Positions 1-6,932 of a stretch of DNA of 26,891 nucleotides are shown one piece after another. The stretch lies in contig JBCDIQ010000027.1 of NCBI GenBank assembly GCA_039024295.1, positions 1 to 26,891 on the forward strand. The letters are read 5' to 3'. How positions within the stretch are numbered: the stretch's first letter is position 1; the number at the start of each line of letters is the position of its first letter. This DNA comes from JBCDIQ01 sp039024295. GTDB lineage: Bacteria; Bacteroidota; Bacteroidia; J057. Made by a program: the position numbers and the translations under genes. The notes beneath the pieces are model-generated. The model saw nothing but the letters and a program-made list of their open reading frames with translations, did no database searches and was not told the origin of the DNA.

Positions 1-317
1 AACGTACATACCTGATCCACCAAATCCCAGGAGTAAAAATCCTGTACCCACCTTTCAAGGGTAGCTTCAGTCATTTGCGTGGGGTCTGCCACCAAACTCG
101 CAAGCAGCCGCGCTTCGTGGACCTGCGTCTCCCATAAGGAAAGTGCCAACTCGTGGTCTTTGCCGATCTCTTTGGCCAGCTTCCGAATCACAGGTATGCG
201 CATTCCTAAGGCATGGTCGGTAACAATTCCGAACCGGGCCATCTTATCTTTATAAATGGGTTCTTTTACCAGTTCGAGGGCTTCCATCGCACCTCGTAAG
301 GAAGTTTTTTCAGGCAT
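1..317 (-). CDS. DNA alkylation repair protein, AlkD-like (3' part cut off by window edge)
   Basis: An open frame runs from an ATG at 317 down to base 1 without a stop, giving the first 105 residues. It begins MPEKTSLRGAMEALELVKEP and contains MRIPVIRKLAKEIGKDHELA, then EARLLASLVADP and ERWVQDFYSWDLVDQVC. The W-x-x-D-F-x-S-W-D-x-x-D-Q-V-C pattern and the preceding helical repeats are characteristic of the DNA alkylation repair family (PF08713, HEAT-like AlkD/AlkC glycosylases that excise alkylated purines). The catalytic region lies further downstream and is missing here, so activity cannot be judged. The start is followed at once by conserved family sequence, and no upstream in-frame extension is needed. 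It is divergent from the TPR gene to its right. Confidence 0.8.
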   Translation of the reverse strand, partial: MPEKTSLRGAMEALELVKEPIYKDKMARFGIVTDHALGMRIPVIRKLAKEIGKDHELALSLWETQVHEARLLASLVADPTQMTEATLERWVQDFYSWDLVDQVCT

Positions 318-405
318 GTTCCAGGTTCTGAGTTTGTTCTAAAACTACTGAAAAAGTTGATGCATTTTGAGGGAATTAATGCTGTGATTTGCTTATCCCT
401 AATCT

Positions 406-436
406 TTTGAAGGTAGGTAAAATTGATGTTTTTTTG
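406..436 (+). promoter_or_regulatory. candidate Bacteroidota housekeeping promoter upstream of the TPR gene
   Basis: A TTTG at 406-409 is followed by exactly 19 bases and then TTTTTTTG at 429-436. This fits the Bacteroidota -33/-7 pattern TTTG-N19-TAnnTTTG with one mismatch in the -7 box. It sits 77 bp before the TPR start. The T-run makes a chance match possible. Confidence 0.4.
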
Positions 437-512
437 CCTGATAACTATTCGAAACCTCGCTTAAACAAGAACATCCCTCACAGAGGTCAATATTACCAAG
501 GTTCAATCATTG

Positions 513-1469
513 ATGTACTCCTTCCACATGTCTATACCTAAATCATTAATCCTTATCCTGATATTCTTTTGTACACATTCAGCATACGGACAAACTGCAA
601 ACGAGTACTTTCAAAAAGCCCGGGAACTGGCGACAAAAGAAGACTACAAAGGGGCCCTGAAAAAAGTGGACAAAGCCATGGAGCTGGGGGCTACTGATAC
701 GGTGGTTTTTTACTTAAAGGATAAAATTCTCTTCAAGCTTAAAAAATACCAGGAGCTCTACGAATTTTATAACCTGGCGATTGATCGTTTCCCGGATTAC
801 TACAGGTTTTACTACAATAGAGGGAATTTATTGCTGGAATTCAGGGAATATGATCTATCAATAAGGGACTTCACCACCACCATTAAGCTTACGAATCAGG
901 ACACCATCTTGGCCAGCGCATATTCAAACCGAGCTGCTGCGAAAATGTGGCAGCGAAATTTTGATGATGCCTACAAAGATTTATTGTTGGCCTATCAACT
1001 TGACTCTACAAATATTTTTGTCCTCACAAACCTGGGAGCAGTTGCAGACGAGATTGGCCGGGGGGATGAAACACTTACCTACCTCAAAAAGGTAATCGAT
1101 ATCAATCCAAGCTATGTAGCTGCCTATGTCAACATTGGATTTAAATACCAGGAGTTGGGAGATCACAGGCAGGCAATTGATTATTTCACCAAAGCCCTAG
1201 AACTCGACCCAAATGAACCCTTGGGATATAGCAACAGAAGCTTCAATAAACTTAAGATAGGAGATCTAAAGGGAGCGATGAAGGATATTGAAAAATCAAT
1301 CAAACTAGGTCCCGAAAATTCTTACGCCTACCGAATACGCGCATTGATCCATGTTGAGCGCGGTAAAATGGGGCAAGCGTGCGATGATTTACAAACCGCA
1401 CTAGATAAGGGGTTCACTACAAATTATGGGGATGAGGTCCTGGAGTTGCAGAAAAAATACTGCCAGTGA
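513..1469 (+). CDS. secreted tetratricopeptide-repeat (TPR) protein
   Basis: The product is about 318 residues. It has an N-terminal signal peptide (hydrophobic SLILILIFFCTHSAYGQ, cleavage probably after the AYG/Q), so it should be exported to the periplasm or surface. The rest is a continuous array of TPR units of about 34 residues: SNRAAAKMWQRNFDDAYKDL, LTNLGAVADEIGRGDETLTY, AYVNIGFKYQELGDHRQAID, SNRSFNKLKIGDLKGAMKDI and AYRIRALIHVERGKMGQACD are successive helix-A/helix-B pairs with the usual DPN/DPE turns. TPR arrays are protein-protein scaffolds; no enzymatic domain is present. An in-frame TTG at 510 and an ATG at 528 are alternative starts; 513 was chosen because AAGG lies about 11 bases upstream. 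It converges with the next gene, 14 bp away. The partner is unknown. Confidence 0.8.
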   Translation: MYSFHMSIPKSLILILIFFCTHSAYGQTANEYFQKARELATKEDYKGALKKVDKAMELGATDTVVFYLKDKILFKLKKYQELYEFYNLAIDRFPDYYRFYYNRGNLLLEFREYDLSIRDFTTTIKLTNQDTILASAYSNRAAAKMWQRNFDDAYKDLLLAYQLDSTNIFVLTNLGAVADEIGRGDETLTYLKKVIDINPSYVAAYVNIGFKYQELGDHRQAIDYFTKALELDPNEPLGYSNRSFNKLKIGDLKGAMKDIEKSIKLGPENSYAYRIRALIHVERGKMGQACDDLQTALDKGFTTNYGDEVLELQKKYCQ

Positions 1470-1483
1470 GAAAAGAAATAATC

Positions 1484-2146
1484 CTAAGGTCGGCTGGTAG
1501 TCCCGCTTCTGGTTCCCTGAGGTTTTCCGCCACCCTGTGTATCTCCTTCTTCACGTAATAGGGCTTCATCTTCGTCGTCAATGTCCTCATCTTCTTCATC
1601 CTCGTCGTCTCCCAGGAGGAAATCATCCAGGTCATCTTCATCCTCTACTTCCTCCAGTGGATCTGTGGAAATGATATTTTCGTACTTACTCGCATCACCC
1701 GCGCTGGAACCAAAGTGAATTTCCTTCAAGCGGGTCAAATATTCATACACAGAAGGAGTGAAAATAAGGTCATTTTTCATCCGAACGGATGAAGGGGTAT
1801 AAGGAGAAGAGTTTCGATACTTCAAGGCAGAGGTGCAATACATGCTCACCACATAGGTATAGGTCTTAAATACCAGTTTCATATCCGGCACAAAACAATC
1901 TGGCCCATACATGCGGTCCTCTTCGTAAATAAAATCTGGGAGGTAGTTGATCGTGTCCTCAAAATCGTAGGTAATCCTGACCTTTTGCTTATCAAAGCGC
2001 GTGGTATGGCACAGGTGAATTTGTTTGGGATCGTCTACGTCCAATAGCACCAGAAACATATTATCTGTAAAATCATCCTGCCCAACCGTAGCTATCGGAC
2101 AGCACATTAACAGGCTAATACAGAAAAAAAATGAGCGTAGGGTCAT
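1484..2146 (-). CDS. secreted protein of unknown function with a long acidic C-terminal tail
   Basis: The product is 220 residues and its family was not recognised. It opens with MTLRSFFFCISLLMCCPIAT, a signal peptide ending near VGQ, so it is likely exported. The middle (about 25-150) is a compact domain with FDKQKVRITYDFEDTINYLP and KLVFKTYTYVVSMYCTSALK, rich in beta-type residues. From about residue 160 it becomes strongly acidic (EEVEDEDDLDDFLLGDDEDE and following), then ends in a short basic Gly/Ser/Thr tail (GGGKPQGTRSGTTSRP). The acidic run could bind Ca2+ or act as a flexible linker, which is inference only. The gene converges with the TPR gene and its start is divergent from the Omp85-like gene. 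Confidence 0.6.
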   Translation of the reverse strand: MTLRSFFFCISLLMCCPIATVGQDDFTDNMFLVLLDVDDPKQIHLCHTTRFDKQKVRITYDFEDTINYLPDFIYEEDRMYGPDCFVPDMKLVFKTYTYVVSMYCTSALKYRNSSPYTPSSVRMKNDLIFTPSVYEYLTRLKEIHFGSSAGDASKYENIISTDPLEEVEDEDDLDDFLLGDDEDEEDEDIDDEDEALLREEGDTQGGGKPQGTRSGTTSRP

Positions 2147-2275
2147 AAAGGAGTATGAGATGGTTTATCTTGGTGCGTCAATAGTTGTGCCACAACAAGT
2201 GAGGTGTTCCCTCACAATATACCACTTTTTCATGGCGACAAAAGGCTAAATGCCTGTCCACGTTAGATTTAAGCG

Positions 2276-3544
2276 ATGATTCATTACCTAACCCGTATGG
2301 GCAGTATACGTTTGCTTACCTGCATAGTTGTAATATTTTCTTTGAACATCTCTCTACTCAACGCCCAATCCCCGGGTGACAGTATAACTGTCCAAGCAGA
2401 TACTGTACCTCCGCCAAAGGGGAGCTTTGATCTGCTGCCAGCGATAAGTTATTCGCCTGAAACCCAACTCACCCTGGGGATTATCGGGTATTACTACCCC
2501 ACCTGGGGGATGGACAAACCGGGTACAACGCAGTCTAACCTCAATTTTTTAGCGGTCTACACCACCGCCAGACAGTTAATTTTTGAAACCAATTGGGAGA
2601 TTTTTTCGGCGGGCAATACATGGAGATATCGAGGGGGTGCATTTTACAACCGATTCCCGGATAGGAATTATGGACTGGGAAACGATGCAGGGCTAAGGGT
2701 GCAAGAAATTGAAGAGGGAGACACAACTACAGTTAACTATTTACGCTTCAGTGTACAGCGGGTAACAGTACGACCCGTGGTGGTCAGAAGGCTGGCACCG
2801 AACTTTTATGGGGGCCTCCAGGCAGAATTCGAAACTCAATATGATTATCAGGAGGTACCAGACCAATTGGGCTACCCCGAAGGTTCGGATTCTGTGGAGT
2901 TGGCCTCCATTCCGGTTATGGGTACCCGAATGGGCATTGGGATCAATTTACTGTATGACAGCCGGGACAACATCCTTAACCCCCTCAATGGCAGCTACCT
3001 TGAATTCAGCAACCATTTCTTCACCGATCTGCTGGGAAGCGATTTCACCTATTCCAGCTACAGGATAGATATCAGAAAATTCTTCAACCCCATTAAAAAC
3101 CACACCCTAGCCTTACGGGCTGTAGGCAACTGGCGGTTCTCACCTGACGATGAACAGATTCCCCTTCGTGGCCTTTCGCGCGTGGGAGGCAGAGACTTTG
3201 TGAGGGGTTACTTTTTTGGTACCTACCAAGACAATCATGTCTTGGCAGCAGAAGCAGAATATCGCCTCCCCTTCTGGCCAGAAGATACAGATGCTCCTTT
3301 ATCAAAATTTTGGAAACGCCTGGGCGTGGTCGGGTTTGTAGGCACGGCCCAGACCTATGGGCCTGAGCAGGATTTACGCATAGATGCTTTCCGTGTAGCC
3401 GCTGGGGGAGGTCTTCGGGTCCTGTTCAACCCTCAAACGCGCGTCAATATCCGAATTGATTATGCACTTGGGTTGGCTCCTAACTCCAATGGACCCGACA
3501 GCAGGCAAACCGGGCTGTATTTCTTTTTGGCGGAAGCTTTTTGA
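2276..3544 (+). CDS. Omp85-family outer-membrane beta-barrel protein (BamA/TamA-like surface antigen) without POTRA domains
   Basis: The product is 422 residues. A signal peptide (hydrophobic LLTCIVVIFSLNISLLNAQ, cleavage near 31) is followed by beta-strand-rich sequence up to a terminal Phe (FFLAEAF), the usual outer-membrane insertion signature. Residues 222-243 contain GINLLYDSRDNILNPLNGSY, and 304-312 contain GGRDFVRGY; the latter is the VRGY/F motif of the L6 loop of Omp85 barrels (PF01103). At this length it holds only the barrel and a short periplasmic lead. The POTRA domains of BamA/TamA are absent, so it is not the essential BamA; a role in lipid or protein translocation is unproven. 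A second in-frame ATG eight codons in is possible. It converges with the Rpn-type gene. Confidence 0.85.
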   Translation: MIHYLTRMGSIRLLTCIVVIFSLNISLLNAQSPGDSITVQADTVPPPKGSFDLLPAISYSPETQLTLGIIGYYYPTWGMDKPGTTQSNLNFLAVYTTARQLIFETNWEIFSAGNTWRYRGGAFYNRFPDRNYGLGNDAGLRVQEIEEGDTTTVNYLRFSVQRVTVRPVVVRRLAPNFYGGLQAEFETQYDYQEVPDQLGYPEGSDSVELASIPVMGTRMGIGINLLYDSRDNILNPLNGSYLEFSNHFFTDLLGSDFTYSSYRIDIRKFFNPIKNHTLALRAVGNWRFSPDDEQIPLRGLSRVGGRDFVRGYFFGTYQDNHVLAAEAEYRLPFWPEDTDAPLSKFWKRLGVVGFVGTAQTYGPEQDLRIDAFRVAAGGGLRVLFNPQTRVNIRIDYALGLAPNSNGPDSRQTGLYFFLAEAF

Positions 3545-3565
3545 GTGCCTAGCTCTTGAATCATC

Positions 3566-4663
3566 TCACTCTTTTGTGTCTATGCTTCCTTTTTCTTCTG
3601 CTTCCACTTGTTCAATGAGCTTTTGCACTGCTTTCCTGCTTAGGGAAGTCATTTCCATGAGGGTTTCAATAGAGAGGTTCACCTTTAGTCCAGCTTTGAT
3701 CGTTGCTTTCCTGAGTAGTTCCTTTTCTTTTTTCTCGGATTGGATAAGCCGTTCCTTCTCTTGCATCTGCTTTTCTGCTCTTTCCTTCTCCTGAATTATC
3801 CTTTTTTCCATTTCGGCTCTAGCCACAAAGTCCTCTCCGTGTTCGGCCAGCCATTTTTCGCCTGCCTGGGCAATCATTTGCTCAAAGGTAGTCAGGTCTT
3901 TTTTGCGGAGAGATGGAGGAAGTTGGGTGATCATTTGTTGAATTTTTTGAGGCTTTACTTTCAATGTTTTGACAAAATATACGAAGAATTCACTCCGAAG
4001 ATCAAGTCGCTGCTCAGTTTTTTCATAAAGGTAGTGCCAGATCAGCTCAAAGTAAGTCTCAGATTTCTCTTCGTCTTTGCTCAGAAGGAATGCCATCATC
4101 AGGGCTCCCAACCAGCCCCAATCCATTTGTTGAACCATTTCTGGGGGGTAGTCCTCCACATCTGTGAGCAAGTAAGGAAACTCAGGAACGAATCTTGCCA
4201 AGGCCGAATCTTGGGTCGCATGAAAGTAGTCCTTAAAGGGTCGAACTTTCCAGGTTAGCTTACCATGATAAATGATAATTGGAATAATCGGGGTAAGTAG
4301 AAATTGGGACTGATCTTTCTTCTCTTTTATTTTCTTCACCTCATTTTCCCAGGCATTCATCATGTAGCGAAGCAGTTGCAGATGGGGGAATTTCGGCATG
4401 TAGCTTTTGTGCTCAAATAGCAAGGTAAGCAGTACCTCATTCCCTGATGAGCCAAAGGGACACCGATAGACCATATCCGAAAAATGTGCGCGGAGTTTTC
4501 GATCCACAAAGGTGTCAGGCACCCGTTTTAAGTGATCCAGTTGTAGTTTATCAGCAAGCTCCTTTGGTAAGAAGTTTTCACAATACGTCCTCACGACCTG
4601 CTTTTGAGCAAATACCCGTTTGAAGAAATGGTCGTGTGGATTGTGAGGCGGTTTGGAAGACAA
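3566..4663 (-). CDS. Rpn/YhgA-family PD-(D/E)XK nuclease (Transposase_31 type)
   Basis: The product is 365 residues. The N-terminal motif PHDHFFKRVF matches the HD-x-x-F-K signature of the Rpn (recombination-promoting nuclease, PF04754) family. The nuclease core is visible as D63 in HFSDMVYRC and E84-x-K86 in LLFEHKSYMP, which fit the PD-(D/E)XK metal-binding residues. LTPIIPIIIYHG follows, as in other family members. The C-terminal third (about 280-345) is a charged coiled coil (KRIIQEKERAEKQMQEKERL). Family members such as E. coli RpnA are Ca2+-stimulated DNA endonucleases that promote RecA-independent recombination. No terminal inverted repeats were found, so it is not called an insertion sequence. 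The preceding 220 bp are distinctly AT-rich. Confidence 0.88.
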   Translation of the reverse strand: MSSKPPHNPHDHFFKRVFAQKQVVRTYCENFLPKELADKLQLDHLKRVPDTFVDRKLRAHFSDMVYRCPFGSSGNEVLLTLLFEHKSYMPKFPHLQLLRYMMNAWENEVKKIKEKKDQSQFLLTPIIPIIIYHGKLTWKVRPFKDYFHATQDSALARFVPEFPYLLTDVEDYPPEMVQQMDWGWLGALMMAFLLSKDEEKSETYFELIWHYLYEKTEQRLDLRSEFFVYFVKTLKVKPQKIQQMITQLPPSLRKKDLTTFEQMIAQAGEKWLAEHGEDFVARAEMEKRIIQEKERAEKQMQEKERLIQSEKKEKELLRKATIKAGLKVNLSIETLMEMTSLSRKAVQKLIEQVEAEEKGSIDTKE

Positions 4664-4885
4664 GGTAGTAGAGATTCATGGTTTGACTCAAACTACAACT
4701 TTTTTACTAAAAAAATACATTTTTAGCGATTTATTTTAAGATAAAAACAAAAAATAATAGTAAAAAAAAGGAAAGGACAAACATTCTCACTCCGAATAAA
4801 GAGACGGAAAAAGTCCCATTTACCGATTATTTCGGCTTGAATACGACAAGCGTTAAAATCACTCTAGCATTAGATAGAATTGATG
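4664..4885. other. AT-rich intergenic spacer upstream of the Rpn-type gene
   Basis: The stretch between the start of the nuclease gene and the stop of the IYD-like gene is much richer in A/T than the flanking genes, especially 4695-4770, with runs of A and T. It presumably holds the minus-strand promoter of the nuclease gene. No convincing TAnnTTTG box, terminator or repeat was resolved. Confidence 0.4.
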
Positions 4886-5548
4886 TCAATAAAATACTAC
4901 CACCTCCTCCGGTCCCTTCCGTGAAATATCGGGGACCTTAGCACCTTCAGGTGGATAGCCAACGGGAATCAACAAAAAGGGCCGTTCATTTTCAGGTCGA
5001 TTGAGTACCTTGGTCAAAAACTTCATCGGGCTGGGGGTGTGGGTCAGGGCTACCAGACCCGCGTGGTGAATCGCGCTGAGCAAAAACCCTGTAGCCAGTC
5101 CAACCGACTCGTTTACATAGTAATTGGTTTTCTTTTGTTTTTCCTCTAGCTCGTAAGATTGCTTAAACACAATGATGAGCCACGGGGCAATTTCCAGGAA
5201 GGGCTTGTGTTCATCTGTCCCGAATTTCTTCAGGTCTTCTAGCCACGAATCAGACATTCGTCCATTATAATTAATGTGCTCCTCATGCTCGGCTGCGATC
5301 CGGATCTGCTCTTTTATTTCAGGTGAGGAAACCGCACAAAACGTCCAGGGCTGCTTATTTGCACCGGAAGGGGCAGTAGACGCAGCCATGATGAGGTCTT
5401 CGATTACTTCCTTAGGGACAGGTTTATCTGAAAATACCCGAAGCGAACGCCGCTGGTCCATGAACTCTCGGTGGGCACGGGAACGTTGGAGCAATTCTTC
5501 TCCTTCATATACTTCTCGTGAATAGGGAATGAACGGAGCTTCTGCCAT
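4886..5548 (-). CDS. iodotyrosine deiodinase-like flavoprotein (nitroreductase superfamily)
   Basis: The product is 220 residues, the usual length of soluble bacterial members. RRSLRVFSDKPVPKEVI (33-49) and the FMN phosphate/isoalloxazine region STAPSGANKQPWTF (57-70) are nitroreductase-fold motifs. The lid of the iodotyrosine deiodinase (IYD) subgroup is present: EEHINYNGRM (89-98) and K115. The residues that clamp the amino-acid zwitterion in mammalian IYD (a Glu, a Tyr four residues later, and a Lys 21 residues after the Tyr) align as E90, Y94 and K115. THTPSPM (169-175) supplies the Thr near flavin N5. The C-terminal FLLIPVGYPP matches human LLMLLPVGYPS. IYDs reductively dehalogenate halotyrosines using FMN. 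The gene is divergent from hmgA, in a tyrosine-catabolism neighbourhood. Substrate is inferred, not shown. Confidence 0.85.
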   Translation of the reverse strand: MAEAPFIPYSREVYEGEELLQRSRAHREFMDQRRSLRVFSDKPVPKEVIEDLIMAASTAPSGANKQPWTFCAVSSPEIKEQIRIAAEHEEHINYNGRMSDSWLEDLKKFGTDEHKPFLEIAPWLIIVFKQSYELEEKQKKTNYYVNESVGLATGFLLSAIHHAGLVALTHTPSPMKFLTKVLNRPENERPFLLIPVGYPPEGAKVPDISRKGPEEVVVFY

Positions 5549-5582
5549 GGTGATAGGTATTGAGGATAAATTTGTGAAATTC

Positions 5583-5595
5583 AGGTTGTAAACCT
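5583..5595. promoter_or_regulatory. candidate operator dyad between the IYD-like gene and hmgA
   Basis: AGGTTGTAAACCT is a perfect 5-bp inverted repeat with a 3-base centre. It lies in the 121-bp divergent spacer, 35 bp from the IYD-like start and 15 bp before the hmgA -33 element. Its position suits a regulator acting on both directions. Short dyads are common by chance. Confidence 0.25.
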
Positions 5596-5609
5596 ACCCA
5601 CATATGGAC

Positions 5610-5640
5610 TTTGAGTTAGTCGGCTAGTTTACGAACTTTG
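5610..5640 (+). promoter_or_regulatory. Bacteroidota-type promoter of hmgA
   Basis: TTTG at 5610-5613, a 19-base spacer, then GAACTTTG at 5633-5640 fit the TTTG-N19-TAnnTTTG consensus with only the first -7 base off. Transcription would start near 5647, leaving a leader of about 23 bases before the hmgA ATG. A TTTGCG/CGCAAA inverted repeat (5637-5642 / 5651-5656) overlaps the -7 box and expected start site, and could serve as an operator. Confidence 0.55.
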
Positions 5641-5669
5641 CGGCCAGCGACGCAAAACAACATTCAAAT

Positions 5670-6833
5670 ATGGGTATTTACCATAAATTAGGAAAAATCC
5701 CTCCCAAAAGGCACACGATTTTTCAGAAGCCGGATGGAGGATACTATTACGAGCAGCTCTTCGGTACCGAAGGATTCAGTGGGGTTTCTTCCCTGCTGTA
5801 TCACCATTTCCGGCCTACTCAGGTGAAAGCGGTGCTGGATCCCATTTCGGTCATGCCGGAGATTGCAGTAGATTACAATATGACCGCCCGAAAGTTCAAG
5901 GGCTTTCAGGTGGCACCAAAGGATGACTTCTTGGAAAGCCGGACGGTACTCATGCTGAACAGTGACCTGCAAGTTGGGGTAGCGGCTCCTCGTCATTCGA
6001 TGACGGATTACTTTTACAAAAATGGAGAAGCTGACGAGTTGCTGTTCATCCACAAAGGCAGCGGCACTTTGCACACCCTGCTGGGGAAAATCCCCTTTGA
6101 GTATGGAGATTACCTGCTCATTCCGCGTGGGATGATCTACCAGATTGAATTTGATAGCGAGGACAACCGGATTTTCTTCATTGAATCCTACAGTCCCATT
6201 CGCTTTCCCAAACGCTACCGCAACCAATTTGGGCAGCTCCTGGAGCACGCTCCCTTCTGTGAGCGTGACCTCAAACTCCCCCAAGACCTGGAACCCACAA
6301 TTGAGGAAGGGGAATTTTTGCTCAAAGTAAAAAAGCAGGGCCACATTCATCCGTTTATCTATGTCAGCCACCCCTTTGATGTGGTAGGATGGGATGGATA
6401 CAACTACCCCTTTGGGTTTTCTATTCACGAGTTTGAGCCCATCACCGGGCGGGTACACCAGCCGCCGCCGGTCCACCAGACGTTTGAGGCCCACAACTTT
6501 GTGGTGTGCTCCTTCTGTCCGCGGCTGTACGATTACCATCCGAAGGCCATCCCCGCTCCCTACAACCACAGCAACATCGATTCTGATGAAGTGCTGTATT
6601 ACGTGGACGGTGATTTCATGAGTCGAAACGACATTGGCCCAGGAGTGATGACCCTTCACCCAGGAGGCATTCCGCACGGTCCACATCCCGGAGCGATGGA
6701 GCGGAGTATCGGGAAAACTGAGACCGATGAATTAGCCGTGATGGTAGACCCATTTCGTCCGTTTAAACTGACCAAAGCAGCGATGGCCATTGATGACGGT
6801 AAATATTACCGATCCTGGCTGGAGCACGACTGA
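5670..6833 (+). CDS. hmgA: homogentisate 1,2-dioxygenase
   Basis: The product is 387 residues and cytosolic (no signal peptide). It opens the aromatic ring of homogentisate to maleylacetoacetate in the tyrosine/phenylalanine degradation route. It is a cupin-fold Fe(II) enzyme. The iron-ligand region is recognisable as PYNHSNIDSDEVLYYVDG (H300 and E307) and GGIPHGPHPG (H336). PFDVVGWDGYNYPFGFSIHE (235-254) and HQPPPVHQTFEAHNFVVCSF (263-282) are hallmark segments of the family. It is shorter than the human protein (445 residues) and resembles the compact bacterial clade. It lies 99 bp upstream of hpd on the same strand, so co-expression is likely. The maleylacetoacetate isomerase and fumarylacetoacetase genes are not in the window. 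Confidence 0.95.
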   Translation: MGIYHKLGKIPPKRHTIFQKPDGGYYYEQLFGTEGFSGVSSLLYHHFRPTQVKAVLDPISVMPEIAVDYNMTARKFKGFQVAPKDDFLESRTVLMLNSDLQVGVAAPRHSMTDYFYKNGEADELLFIHKGSGTLHTLLGKIPFEYGDYLLIPRGMIYQIEFDSEDNRIFFIESYSPIRFPKRYRNQFGQLLEHAPFCERDLKLPQDLEPTIEEGEFLLKVKKQGHIHPFIYVSHPFDVVGWDGYNYPFGFSIHEFEPITGRVHQPPPVHQTFEAHNFVVCSFCPRLYDYHPKAIPAPYNHSNIDSDEVLYYVDGDFMSRNDIGPGVMTLHPGGIPHGPHPGAMERSIGKTETDELAVMVDPFRPFKLTKAAMAIDDGKYYRSWLEHD

Positions 6834-6855
6834 ATCATTCGTTTACATACTTCTG

Positions 6856-6892
6856 CTTTTGTGGAAACGAACTAGCTACATTTCCACAAAGG
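6856..6892 (+). terminator. 12-bp hairpin between hmgA and hpd (attenuator, terminator or operator)
   Basis: CTTTTGTGGAAA (6856-6867) pairs with TTTCCACAAAGG (6881-6892): 12 pairs with one G-T, and a 13-base loop. A T-rich run (TATTTTTAT) follows. It may partly terminate hmgA transcripts or separate mRNA segments of an hmgA-hpd operon. As DNA it could equally be a dyad operator upstream of hpd. Confidence 0.5.
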
Positions 6893-6932
6893 TATTTTTA
6901 TAAAACCCACGTAATTGCAACACAAAAACATA

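Noticed and set aside
2165..2225. Possible further direct-repeat promoter copy upstream of the acidic secreted protein (GGAACA and GGCACA on the minus strand)
   Set aside because: The spacing is about 19 rather than 21 bp, the GT-Y-CAAG half is missing, and no CAAnTTTG box follows.
3566..4663. Insertion sequence around the Transposase_31-type gene
   Set aside because: No terminal inverted repeats or flanking duplication found; the family is now understood as a nuclease rather than a typical transposase.
5688..6686. 332-codon open frame on the minus strand across hmgA
   Set aside because: It is antisense to a fully conserved homogentisate dioxygenase, has no recognisable family signature and follows from the codon bias of the real gene.
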